From JAWWOL01 sp963797535 (GTDB lineage: Bacteria; Actinomycetota; Actinomycetes; JAWWOL01), in NCBI GenBank assembly GCA_963797535.1, contig CAWCPQ010000001.1:3038001-3102000 (forward strand): a DNA stretch of 64,000 bases, in the 5' to 3' direction. A model generated the notes under the pieces. The model made no database searches and was not told the DNA's origin. It saw only the letters and a program-made list of their open reading frames with translations. The position numbers and the translations under genes were made by a program. Shown here in pieces: positions 54,297 to 62,235 of the stretch (within the stretch, counting starts at the first letter, position 1; each line of letters starts with the position of its first letter).

Positions 54297-54464
54297 CTAT
54301 GCGACCGACAGTGGCGGGCGCAGGCCCAGCATGTCGAGCAGCTGGCCGGCGTCGGCCAAGTCGATTGCGTGTTCGCAAACGAGGACAGCAGCCTTGCGCT
54401 GGGTGACGGCTGCGGCGACGCCGCGAGCCTCGAGCACATCGGCCATGACGAGTCCTTGCTCCAC
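54297..54464 (-). CDS. 55-residue small protein
   Basis: A short ORF starting GTG with a good SD (AAAGGAG, 5 nt spacing) and followed by a strong intrinsic terminator, so the locus is clearly a transcription unit. The product reads VEQGLVMADVLEARGVAAAV at the start and contains LVCEHAIDLADAGQLLDMLG, predicted helical with one Cys. An internal ATG (codon 7) is an alternative start. No homologue is recognised. It lies between the ECF41 sigma gene and corA. Confidence 0.6.
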   Translation of the reverse strand: MEQGLVMADVLEARGVAAAVTQRKAAVLVCEHAIDLADAGQLLDMLGLRPPLSVA

Positions 54465-54627
54465 CGGGTCTCCTTTGCTGTGCCTGTTGTTGGCTTGCTG
54501 AGACTGTTGGCTGGTTGAGACGTCGTGCAGATGAATCCAGGGTTAACGGCACGGGGGCCGTTGTTCAGAGTGGGCCTGTTCGGCCGGAAACACAAGCGCC
54601 GATCGGGTAACGCCGCCTGCTGAGCGT

Positions 54628-55602
54628 CTACAGCCAGCCCTTGCGGCGGAACGCGGTGTACAAGCCGACCGTTCCGCCGACGATCAGAGCGGTCGACCAC
54701 CAGAAGCCGGCCTTGTCGTTGAAGCCGGGATAGGGCACGTTCTGGCCGTAGAAACCGGTCACCGCCGTCGGCACGGCGATGATCGCGGCCCAGCTGGTGA
54801 CCTTCTTGGTGATCACGTTGAGCCGGTTGCCGGCGATGGTCAGTGCGGTCTCGCGGATCGTGGTGACCAGGTCGCGCAGGCTCTCGGTCCACTCGGTGGC
54901 CCGCAACACGTGGTCGTACACGTCCTGGTAGTACGGGGCCAGCTCGTCGTTGACGAGGCCCAGGTCGCGATGCATCAGGGAGTTGACGACCTCGCGCATC
55001 GGCGTGATCGCCCGGCGCAGCAGGACCAGGCTCTTGCGCAGCTCGAAGCTGCGGCGCTGGACCTCCTGGTCCTTCGGTTGTCCGTCGAAGAGCAGGTCCT
55101 CGAGCCCCTCGATCTGCTCGTCCATCGACTCCACCGCGGTGAAGTGGCTGTCGACGACGAAGTCGATCAGCCCGTGGACCAGGGCGCCGATGCCGAACTT
55201 GGTCAGGTCGTCGTTGTCGTCCCACCGCTTCATCAAGCCGTCGATGTCGAAACCGTCGACCGGTCGTACGGTCACCAGCGCCTTCTTGGTGATGAACGCG
55301 TTGATCTCGTGGGTGGTCAGCTGACCGCTGCGGACGTCCAGGTCGACGTAGTAGCAGCTCATGAAGTCGTGCGTGGAGTAGCGGTCCAGCTTGGGCCGGT
55401 TTCGCCCGGCGGTGGCGTCCTCGATGGCGAGCGCGTGCAGCGACAGCTCGTCGCCGACGACCTGGAGGTCCTTGGTGTCCGGTGCGCACAGGTCGACCCA
55501 GACCAGCGCGTCCGGGTCCTCGAGGTGCTCGGAGAGATCCTCTATCGGAAAGTTCTCGTCGGTGCAGGTGCCGTTGCGGTAGCAGCGCGTCCTCGGTGCC
55601 AT
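54628..55602 (-). CDS. corA: CorA-family divalent cation transporter
   Basis: 324 residues. A long cytoplasmic domain begins with DALVWVDLCAPDTKDL and includes the stalk helix regions FRxSLVLLRRAITPMREVV-like and DVYDHVLRATEWTESLRDL. Two C-terminal helices follow (KVTSWAAIIAVPTAVTGFYG and FWWSTALIVGGTVGLYTAF). The pore signature, normally GMN, reads YGQNVP, so Met is replaced by Gln. The basic end FRRKGWL is normal. It is probably a Mg2+ or other divalent channel; the altered motif leaves selectivity open. Confidence 0.9.
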   Translation of the reverse strand: MAPRTRCYRNGTCTDENFPIEDLSEHLEDPDALVWVDLCAPDTKDLQVVGDELSLHALAIEDATAGRNRPKLDRYSTHDFMSCYYVDLDVRSGQLTTHEINAFITKKALVTVRPVDGFDIDGLMKRWDDNDDLTKFGIGALVHGLIDFVVDSHFTAVESMDEQIEGLEDLLFDGQPKDQEVQRRSFELRKSLVLLRRAITPMREVVNSLMHRDLGLVNDELAPYYQDVYDHVLRATEWTESLRDLVTTIRETALTIAGNRLNVITKKVTSWAAIIAVPTAVTGFYGQNVPYPGFNDKAGFWWSTALIVGGTVGLYTAFRRKGWL

Positions 55603-55699
55603 GTGGTCAGCGTCTCCGTTGGCGTACACAGTTGTCGGTGGGTGAGCCAGCGCCGTCGGCGACCACGGTAGGCCGCCGTTCCTGGACGTGCACGAATCC

Positions 55700-57529
55700 T
55701 TAGGTAGCGGCGCAGGTCAGGCTCGGCCTGGCATCGGCGGCATGCCCATCCCCGCTGAAGCTGAACGTGGTGTGCCTCCCGCTGCCCAGCGTGCCGTTGG
55801 CGGTGAGATTGCTCGCCGTGACCCGTTTCCCCGACTGCTTTCCCGTGGCGCCGACGAAGATCCGGATCTTCTGGTTGCCGGACGAGAAGGACCAGGTGAC
55901 GGTCCAGCCGGTCACGGTGCTGCCGCCGATGTTCGTGACGGTGACGAAGCCCGCCAACGCGTCCAATGGCCCGCTTGCTGTGTACGTAGCGGAGCACCTG
56001 GCTGCGGCGCCGATCGTGGCTGTCGCCGTTGTGGGTTTTGGTGCCGGCGGGTGTGACGGGTGCGGGGCCGGCGGGGGAGCCGTGTGGGTCGGGTGGGTCG
56101 GGTGCCCGGCGGGCTTCGGCTGCTTCGGGCCATGCGGGGGAGCCGGCCGGCCAGCAGGCGGGCGATGGGTTTTCGGCGACGGGCCGGGAAAGGCGGGGGT
56201 CTTGGTCGGGCGAGGCCGGGGCGAGTGCTGAGGCGGCGCCGAGGTGCTGTGCGCCGGCAAGCGGCCAGAGGTGGACGGGGTCGACGACGTCGACGGGCTG
56301 TGCCAGGTCGGCGAGCTGTGCGAGGTCGGCGAGCTGTGCGAGGCAGGCGGGGTCGGCGAGCTGTGCCGGGCCAGCGGCTTGGCCGCGTCGACGGTGTGGG
56401 CTCCGAGCGCGGGCGGCGGCGGCTGCGTGCGGGCGGACGCGGCGGTCCCTGTGCCGGGCGCGACGGCGGCGGCCGCGACGGTGGCGGCGCTCAGCGTGAC
56501 CGTACCGACGTGGGTCAAGCTCGCCCGCGCGACGCCGACGGAACCCTGGCCGATCAGCGGCAGACCGGCCAGCCAAGCAGTCGGCCCCATGGCCCAGAGC
56601 AGGCGTCGGTGCGGTACGGCCAGCAGGGCCCGTACGACGACCGGGTCGAACTGGGACCCGGCGCAGCGGACGAGCTCCGCGAGCGCTGCTTCCCGCTTCA
56701 TCGGCTTGTTGTACGAGCGCACCGCTGTCATCGCCTCGAAGCAGTCCGCGACGGTGACGATGCGAGCACCGAGGCTGATCGACGCTCCGGACAGTCCCGC
56801 CGGGTAGCCGGTGCCGTCGAACCGTTCGTGGTGCTCCGCGATGACCCGGTCCATCGGGCGCAGCCAGTTCAGCAGCGGCTCGGCGATGATCGACCCCTGC
56901 ACCGGGTGGGTCTTGAGCAGGTCCCACTCCGCGGGGGTGGGCTTCCCGGCCTTGTTGAGCAGCTTGCCCGGAACGCGGAGCTTTCCGATGTCGTGGAGCA
57001 GGGCCGCCCACCGCAGTCGCTCGCGTTCGGCGTGGGGCAGGTTCATCGTCTCGGCGATGAGGTCGGTGTACGCGCGTACCCGCTCAGCGTGCCCACGGGT
57101 GAAGCGGTCGTGGGTCGACAGCGCGCTGAGCAGCTTGAGGATCCGCTCGGCGGCGTGCTGGGTCGACTCGTCGGGGGGCGCGGTCGCCAGCCGGGCCAGC
57201 TCCTGGGCGCTGCCGGTCCGTTGGGCCAGGCCGAGGCGCGAGGGAGCGCTCTCGGGGAAGGTCAGCGACAGGTCGAGCAGGGCTGCGAGGGGCAGGGTGC
57301 GGTTCATCGCCTTCCCGGTCACCCACGCGGTGGCATAGCTGATGGTGAGCAGCAGCACGTACCAGCCAGCGACGAGCGGACCGTGGGCCGGGCGCGGGAT
57401 CAGGCGGCCGGCGACGACCATCGCCACGATCGCCACAAGGAGGGGCACGACGAAGATGGAGGCGCGGATGAGCCAGGCCAGCCGTCGTCGAGGCACCCAC
57501 GCCCGAGTGGAACCGCCCTGCCGGCTCAT
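55700..57529 (-). CDS. membrane HD-GYP protein with C-terminal CBM2-like domain
   Basis: 609 residues. Two helices (about 18-43, 50-71) precede an HD-GYP domain (about 128-305) with all metal positions: His147, HD179-180, His208, HH233-234 and D262, plus GYP at 241-243. Such domains hydrolyse cyclic di-GMP. Hydrophobic stretches at about 310-326 and 341-359 lead to a Pro/Ser/His-rich linker (about 368-505) and a CBM2-like domain (508-609) with the two terminal Cys. The three surface Trp that bind cellulose in CBM2 are replaced (LAGF, FVGATG, LTANG). The CBM is presumably outside the cell. Start ATG 57529 is the best of several. Confidence 0.87.
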   Translation of the reverse strand: MSRQGGSTRAWVPRRRLAWLIRASIFVVPLLVAIVAMVVAGRLIPRPAHGPLVAGWYVLLLTISYATAWVTGKAMNRTLPLAALLDLSLTFPESAPSRLGLAQRTGSAQELARLATAPPDESTQHAAERILKLLSALSTHDRFTRGHAERVRAYTDLIAETMNLPHAERERLRWAALLHDIGKLRVPGKLLNKAGKPTPAEWDLLKTHPVQGSIIAEPLLNWLRPMDRVIAEHHERFDGTGYPAGLSGASISLGARIVTVADCFEAMTAVRSYNKPMKREAALAELVRCAGSQFDPVVVRALLAVPHRRLLWAMGPTAWLAGLPLIGQGSVGVARASLTHVGTVTLSAATVAAAAVAPGTGTAASARTQPPPPALGAHTVDAAKPLARHSSPTPPASHSSPTSHSSPTWHSPSTSSTPSTSGRLPAHSTSAPPQHSPRPRPTKTPAFPGPSPKTHRPPAGRPAPPHGPKQPKPAGHPTHPTHTAPPPAPHPSHPPAPKPTTATATIGAAARCSATYTASGPLDALAGFVTVTNIGGSTVTGWTVTWSFSSGNQKIRIFVGATGKQSGKRVTASNLTANGTLGSGRHTTFSFSGDGHAADARPSLTCAAT

Positions 57530-57656
57530 GCCCGCCCTTCGCCTGCGAGTGGATATCCGCGCAGACATCGACTCCGCGACCGCGGGGCTGGCTAGTCTGA
57601 AAGGCCGTCGTCGGTTGGGCTTACCGTGGGGTTTCGCTCGGCAGTCAGCGCAGGGG

Positions 57657-58358
57657 TCAGGTCGACAGCGTTCGGCTGTCGCCATTGCGGGTCCGCCGCG
57701 GAACGCCGGCCCACAGGTCCGGATCGATGCCGGGGTGGCAGACCGACCAGCCTTCCACGCTGAATTGCAGCGTCAGCGCGCCGACCTCTGCGCCCCGGTC
57801 CGACGACGTCTCGCGATACGCCACGGTGGCGGTGCGAACGCCAGCCTTGGTGACGATGGTGGTGCGCCCGATGGCGTACGACAGCGGGTGGTGACTCACC
57901 TTCGACGCGGCGAACCGGGACGGGCTGACCGCGCGCCGGTCGCTGACGCACAGCCGCTGGTAGGCGCTCGTCCACCGTTCCCTGGCCAGGTCGCTGAGGT
58001 AGCCGTTCGCCTGGTGCTCGGCGGCGCTGTTCGAGCTGTCCCGGCCACCGCGCTGCGCGATCACCGCGCTGGTGGTGCCGGCGATCAGGACCAGTGCCGC
58101 CGCGATCCCGCCGACCACCCACCACCTCCGGTTGCGCTTGCGTGGTGGCGCGGCGAGGAAGTCGGTGGAAACGCCGCCGGGGGGAGCCACGGGCGACGCC
58201 CAGGGGGACGCCGGTGGTGGCGACGGGGGCGCGTACCCTCCAGGAGTGGGGGCGGATCCCGCTGCCGCCGCCGTCTGCTGGGTCCACTGCTGCCCGTCCC
58301 ACCAGCGCAACAACGTGGGCACCTGCGGGTCGGGGTACCAGCCGGGTGCGGTCGTCAT
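57657..58358 (-). CDS. DUF2510 domain membrane protein
   Basis: 233 residues. The N-terminal DUF2510 motif APGWYPDPQVPTLLRWWDGQQWT is followed by a Pro/Ala linker, one membrane helix (WWVVGGIAAALVLIAGTTSAVIA, about 103-125) and an extracytoplasmic domain of about 105 residues resembling DUF4878/lumazine-like NTF2 folds (ANGYLSDLARERWTSAYQRLC). Such proteins are common in actinobacteria and of unknown role. It is divergent from the next gene with a 70-nt gap. Confidence 0.85.
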   Translation of the reverse strand: MTTAPGWYPDPQVPTLLRWWDGQQWTQQTAAAAGSAPTPGGYAPPSPPPASPWASPVAPPGGVSTDFLAAPPRKRNRRWWVVGGIAAALVLIAGTTSAVIAQRGGRDSSNSAAEHQANGYLSDLARERWTSAYQRLCVSDRRAVSPSRFAASKVSHHPLSYAIGRTTIVTKAGVRTATVAYRETSSDRGAEVGALTLQFSVEGWSVCHPGIDPDLWAGVPRRTRNGDSRTLST

Positions 58359-58428
58359 GTCGTGATTGTGTCGGATCCGTGCCCCCCTGCGGTACGTATC
58401 TGGCTCAACTTGTGGGAGCGTGGTGGTT

Positions 58429-59088
58429 ATGTACACCAGTGACCTGGCCGCGGTGGCCCCTCAGCTGTTCCATCTCAGTGCCGGCGACGCCTGGCCGTCG
58501 ATCGTCGAACGAGGTCTGCGATCGGCCACCTGGCTGGTCCGCAGTGCCGGTTTGGACGACGAGCGATCGGCTGCCCTGCTCACCAGCCCGCGCGAGCAGA
58601 TCGAGGTGGTCGGCGACCCTGCTGACCCTTTGGGCCATGCCACGCTGCGTGACCAGAAGCCGCTCACGCTCAGCAAGCTCGAGCGCCTGGTCGAGGGCAT
58701 CACGCCCGAGAACTACATCCGGCTGATCAACGACCGGGTCTACTTCTACATGAAGCAGGCCGACGTCGAGCGGGTCCGTGGGCTGCGTGACGCCGACGGC
58801 CAGCCGCAGCTGCTGCTCACTCTGGACAGCCGCCGCCTGCTCGCCGACTACCAAGGTTCGGTACGGGTCGCGAAGATCAACACCGGCGCCACCATCGGCA
58901 TGCAGGGCCGCCGCGGTCCGCGTACCTGGTTGGCGATCGACAAGTTCCCCGGCCGCGCCACCGAGGTCAAGGAGTTCACCGTCCTCGACGGCATCAGCGA
59001 CGTGACCCCCTACCTGGTGTCCGCTGAGCTGTGGCAGAACGGCGAGAAGATCGAGGTCCTGCACCCGTCCAAGGCTGCTGCGCACTAA
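58429..59088 (+). CDS. conserved protein of DUF7002/ADP-ribosyltransferase-like type
   Basis: 219 residues. The beginning APQLFHLSAGDAWPSIVERGL has the pattern seen in DUF7002 and DarT-like proteins (FHxxxxxxxxSIxxxGL). LRDQKPLTLSKLERLVEGIT and LINDRVYFYMKQADVERVRGL follow, then a basic region (MQGRRGPRTWL). I assign the family tentatively. No antitoxin-like gene adjoins it, so a toxin role is not supported. Confidence 0.65.
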   Translation: MYTSDLAAVAPQLFHLSAGDAWPSIVERGLRSATWLVRSAGLDDERSAALLTSPREQIEVVGDPADPLGHATLRDQKPLTLSKLERLVEGITPENYIRLINDRVYFYMKQADVERVRGLRDADGQPQLLLTLDSRRLLADYQGSVRVAKINTGATIGMQGRRGPRTWLAIDKFPGRATEVKEFTVLDGISDVTPYLVSAELWQNGEKIEVLHPSKAAAH

Positions 59089-59195
59089 GGACCGCGTAAG
59101 TCCTGCACGGCGGGTGCAACCGACGGGCATGGCCCCGGCGTCTTCTCTGAACGAAAGTCCGCGTAGGGCTTCCGCCTGCCCGGAGGTATCGTTCG

Positions 59196-59912
59196 ATGAT
59201 CGCCATCCGTCCCATGCTCGCCGTTGCCGCTGCGGCCCTCCTCCTCCCAACCGGCCTGGCCGGCACGGCCGCCGCGTCCTCCTCGGCGGCTACGGGGGTG
59301 CACCTGGTCAGCCATGTCGCCCATGCCAAGGGCGGTGGCGGCGGGGTCGTCGAGACGCAGGAGTGGACCGTCGTCACCAAGGTCACCGGCGTGACGGCGG
59401 CCGTCTCGCACAAGATCGCGTGGGACATCAACCGGCGCACCGTTCGCGCCGTGATCCCGCCGGCCCCGTGGACCACGGGCACCTTCTCCTTCATCGACGT
59501 GGTCGCTGAGGTGCGTGCCGACTCCCGTTACCTGACCGTTGACCAGAAGACGTACGAGTACGTCGGCGGGGCGCACGGGGAGTCGGCGAACGTGCCGCTG
59601 ACCTATGCCATCGCCTCCGGCAAGCTGCTGACGCTGCGCTCGTTCGCGGCCAAGGGCCGACTGGGACAGCTGCTCAAGGTGCTGAGCTTCCAGAGCCGCA
59701 AGGCGCTGCGGGCCCGGGGCATCTCCGCCGACTTCTACGACCTCGGGACCACCCCGGTCTACGCCAACTTCGCCCTCTTCGAACCGCTCACCAAGGGGCT
59801 GCGGATCGAGTTCCCGCAGGGGGACGTGGCCGACGAGGCGCACGGTCCGCTGCACGTGACCGTTTCCTGGGCGGCGCTGCACGGGTTGATCGGGCTGCCG
59901 CTGCCAGCGTGA
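59196..59912 (+). CDS. secreted DUF3298/RsiV-like domain protein
   Basis: 238 residues. A signal peptide ends GTAAAS, then RADSRYLTVDQKTYEYVGGAHGES, the characteristic 'Y.GGAHG' of DUF3298/DUF4163 domains (as in the extracytoplasmic part of RsiV). A C-terminal half ends EFPQGDVADEAHGPLHVTVSW. RsiV uses this domain to bind lysozyme; this protein is secreted without an anti-sigma part, so it may be an inhibitor or binding protein. It ends 4 nt from the convergent membrane-protein gene. Confidence 0.75.
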   Translation: MIAIRPMLAVAAAALLLPTGLAGTAAASSSAATGVHLVSHVAHAKGGGGGVVETQEWTVVTKVTGVTAAVSHKIAWDINRRTVRAVIPPAPWTTGTFSFIDVVAEVRADSRYLTVDQKTYEYVGGAHGESANVPLTYAIASGKLLTLRSFAAKGRLGQLLKVLSFQSRKALRARGISADFYDLGTTPVYANFALFEPLTKGLRIEFPQGDVADEAHGPLHVTVSWAALHGLIGLPLPA

Positions 59913-59916
59913 CGGG

Positions 59917-61086
59917 TCAGGTGATCGGGGCGCGGTGATAGGCCGCGGCCAGCACCTGCACCGCGGCGACGGCGACCAGCACGGCCAGGGTTGGTGTCGC
60001 CCAGCGTCGTTTCGAGCGCATGATCGAGATCACGCACACGACGTACAGCGAGCCGAGCACCCGTAGGTCGGCCGGACCGATCCAGACCGCGGCCGACAGT
60101 GAAGCACCGAGGGCCGCGAGCCCGGCCACGCTCAGGGTGAGGTAGCCCTCGCGGTCGCGCCACGGCGCCAGCACGAGGGCGGCGACGACGGCGAAGGCCA
60201 CCGTGATCGCCTCGGTCGCTCGCGCGAGTGAGGACAGGTCGTCACCGGCGTGCGTCAACCACAGCTTGACGTAGTGGCCGAGGTCGACGAACGGCTGGCC
60301 GGCGTTGGCCTGGTCCGATCGCAGCGGCCAGACACCGAGCTGCCAGCGGCCGTACGCCTGCCAGAGCACGAAGGCGAGCAGTGGCACCGCCCACGCCAGG
60401 TCGTCGCGGGCGGGTCGGCGGGTGTGCCACAGGCGGGGCAGCTGCCACAACCCGAAGGCGGCCACGACCACCATGCTGGTCTCGCGGGACAGCACGGCCG
60501 CTGCGAAGCCGAGCGCCGCGAGCCACCACCGCCGCTCGCGGACGCCGACGATGCCTGCCACCAGAGCGGTTGCGTCGACAAGCTCGGTGAGGTCGCGGCT
60601 GATGCTGAAGACGAAGCCGAAGTAGAGGCCGAGGGCCAGTCCCCACAGCGCGTGCCGGCCGTAGTCCTTGGCCAGGCGCCCGCCAAGGCCGCCGAGGGCG
60701 CCGAACGCAGCCACGTTGACGGCGACCATGGCGTACGGGACCGCCGTCGGTCGACCGAAGCCGGAGGCGAGCCAGACCAGCAACGGGTAGGTGATCCGCT
60801 GAGCGCGGAACGGCACGTCGAGCGCGATGCCACCGCGGCTGCCGGTGAAGTCCCACGGCGCGAGGCCGAGCCGGTACTCGAACTGGCCGTCGAAGCCGTC
60901 ACCTTTGGCGACGTAGAGGCCGTGCCCCTGATGGTGGGTCTGCGTGCTGCCGGCAATGATGAACCGGGTGATGTCACCGTGGGCGAAGGCGATCAGGTGG
61001 CACACGACGTAGACGAGGGCGAGCCCGAACAGGATCAGTCCCGGCACGAGCGGGCGGTTCAGCCGCTCAAGCGTGCGCTCGACCAC
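59917..61086 (-). CDS. polytopic membrane protein, GT-C-like
   Basis: 389 residues and about ten predicted helices. After the first helix a luminal-type loop contains GLYVAKGDGFDGQFEYRLGLAPWDF and later FRAQRITYPLLVWL, the layout of GT-C glycosyltransferase-like proteins of actinobacteria. FGFVFSISRDLTELVDATALVAG with an acidic SRDLTE motif follows, then AVLSRETSMVVV. It could transfer a sugar from a lipid-phosphate donor, but the catalytic residue is not certain. Confidence 0.7.
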   Translation of the reverse strand: MVERTLERLNRPLVPGLILFGLALVYVVCHLIAFAHGDITRFIIAGSTQTHHQGHGLYVAKGDGFDGQFEYRLGLAPWDFTGSRGGIALDVPFRAQRITYPLLVWLASGFGRPTAVPYAMVAVNVAAFGALGGLGGRLAKDYGRHALWGLALGLYFGFVFSISRDLTELVDATALVAGIVGVRERRWWLAALGFAAAVLSRETSMVVVAAFGLWQLPRLWHTRRPARDDLAWAVPLLAFVLWQAYGRWQLGVWPLRSDQANAGQPFVDLGHYVKLWLTHAGDDLSSLARATEAITVAFAVVAALVLAPWRDREGYLTLSVAGLAALGASLSAAVWIGPADLRVLGSLYVVCVISIMRSKRRWATPTLAVLVAVAAVQVLAAAYHRAPIT

Positions 61087-61190
61087 TGCACGCCTGCCTC
61101 TCGGTCACCCGCCCGCTGCCCTGACGCACTGTAGTCGCCGCGCAGAAATTCAGATGATCGGCCGTACTGATCGGGGTTAGCCTGCGGCTC

Positions 61191-61562
61191 ATGACAACTG
61201 TTGATGCTGCAACGTTCGCCGTCGAGTGGGTGGCCGGCTGGAACTCCCGTGACCTCGACGCGATCCTCGCGCACTACGCCCCCGACGTGGTGTTCCGCTC
61301 GCCGATCGCCGCCACCGTCAAGCCGGAGAGCGGCGGGGTGGTGATCGGCAAGCACGCGCTGGCCGACTACTGGTCCGCCGCGCTGCCGATGGTGCCGGAC
61401 CTGCACTTCACCCTGGAGGAGACGTTTGAGTCCGTCGGCGGGCTGACCATGCTCTATCGCAACCAACGCGGGCAGCAGGTCGCCGAGACGGTGGTCTTCG
61501 GCGAGGGGGCTGACGCCGGGTTGGTGATCTTCAGCGTGGCTGCCTACGCCGCCGTCGCCTAG
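61191..61562 (+). CDS. SnoaL-like/NTF2-fold protein
   Basis: 123 residues. VEWVAGWNSRDLDAILAHYAPDVVFRSP is the typical N-terminal helix and strand of SnoaL-like domains, and GKHALADYWSAALPMVPDLHF follows. These proteins bind or isomerise small molecules. It ends in a convergent intergenic region with two repeats. Monocistronic; ligand unknown. Confidence 0.82.
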   Translation: MTTVDAATFAVEWVAGWNSRDLDAILAHYAPDVVFRSPIAATVKPESGGVVIGKHALADYWSAALPMVPDLHFTLEETFESVGGLTMLYRNQRGQQVAETVVFGEGADAGLVIFSVAAYAAVA

Positions 61563-61576
61563 GGGGTTCCGCGCGG

Positions 61577-61623
61577 TCGTGGGTGCGGCCAGCGCTCCGC
61601 TATCGGACCAGCGCCCACACTCA
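61577..61623. repeat. 47-bp repeat with terminal inverted ends, copy 1
   Basis: A 47-bp sequence starting TCGTGGGTGCGGCC and ending GCGCCCACACTCA. It matches copy 2 at 44 of 47 positions. The ends GTGGGTGC and GCGCCCAC can pair (one G-T wobble), so each copy can form a hairpin. It lies just after the SnoaL-like gene stop. Confidence 0.8.
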
Positions 61624-61657
61624 TCGGCCGCCGCCCCATCGCGGCAGGCCCGCGCAA

Positions 61658-61704
61658 TCGTGGGTGCGGCCGGCGCTCCGCTATCGGACGAGAGCCCACA
61701 CTCA
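61658..61704. repeat. 47-bp repeat with terminal inverted ends, copy 2
   Basis: The second direct copy, 34 bp after the first and 7 bp before the soxR stop. The ends GTGGGT and GCCCAC can pair. A dispersed REP-like element, a tandem terminator pair for the convergent genes, or a remnant of a duplication are the options. Confidence 0.8.
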
Positions 61705-61711
61705 GCCGGGT

Positions 61712-62188
61712 CTAGACGTCGTTGCCGTGTTCCGGCTCGGGGCGCAGGCTCGGCGGCAGGAACTGCGCGCCGGCCCCGGTCTGCGCTGCGACGTCGCGTG
61801 GGTTCGACAGCTGACAGGTGCGTAGCGACAGGCAGCCGCAGCCGATGCACGACGTCAACCCGTCCCGCAGCGCGACCAGGCCGGCGATCTGGTCGTCCAG
61901 CCTCGCCTTCCAGGTCCGGGAGAGCCGAGTCCAGTCGGCGACGGTGGGGGTACGGGCATCCGGCAGCGTGGCCAGGGCTTCGCGGATCTCGTCCAAGCTC
62001 AGGCCGACGTTCTGCGCTGCGCGGATGAACGCCAGCCTGCGCAGCACGCTGCGGTGATATCTGCGCTGTCCGCCCGCGCTGCGGACCGGTTCGACGAGGC
62101 CCACCTGCTCGTAGTAGCGCAGCGCCGACGTCGCGATGCCGGCGCGCTGAGCGATCTCGCCGATGCTCAACAGTTCCGTTCCCAGCAT
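61712..62188 (-). CDS. soxR: redox-sensitive MerR-family regulator SoxR
   Basis: 158 residues. The N-terminal MerR winged-helix reads LLSIGEIAQRAGIATSALRYYEQVGLVEP, followed by the dimerisation coiled coil and the [2Fe-2S] cluster motif CIGCGCLSLRTC, the signature of SoxR. Redox-active compounds or superoxide oxidise the cluster and switch on target promoters. In actinobacteria SoxR usually controls small oxidoreductase and export genes; here the divergent SDR gene is the obvious target, with an operator between them. Confidence 0.95.
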   Translation of the reverse strand: MLGTELLSIGEIAQRAGIATSALRYYEQVGLVEPVRSAGGQRRYHRSVLRRLAFIRAAQNVGLSLDEIREALATLPDARTPTVADWTRLSRTWKARLDDQIAGLVALRDGLTSCIGCGCLSLRTCQLSNPRDVAAQTGAGAQFLPPSLRPEPEHGNDV

Positions 62189-62206
62189 GGAACCTCCTTG
62201 ACTTAA

Positions 62207-62225
62207 ACCTCACTTTAACTTGCAG
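62207..62225 (+). promoter_or_regulatory. SoxR box in a divergent promoter
   Basis: ACCTCACTTTAACTTGCAG matches the classical SoxR operator at 15 of 19 positions and keeps the CCTCA and TTAACTTG core. TTGACT (62198-62203) lies just upstream. With the long spacer usual for MerR-type promoters a weak -10 falls at 62223-62228, placing the start at the SDR ATG (62236), again leaderless. Confidence 0.75.
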
Positions 62226-62235
62226 TGTGGTCCGC

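Noticed and set aside
58429..59088. A DarT-like toxin with antitoxin
   Set aside because: Only the N-terminal pattern is suggestive, and neither neighbour is a macrodomain antitoxin or any small antitoxin-like protein.
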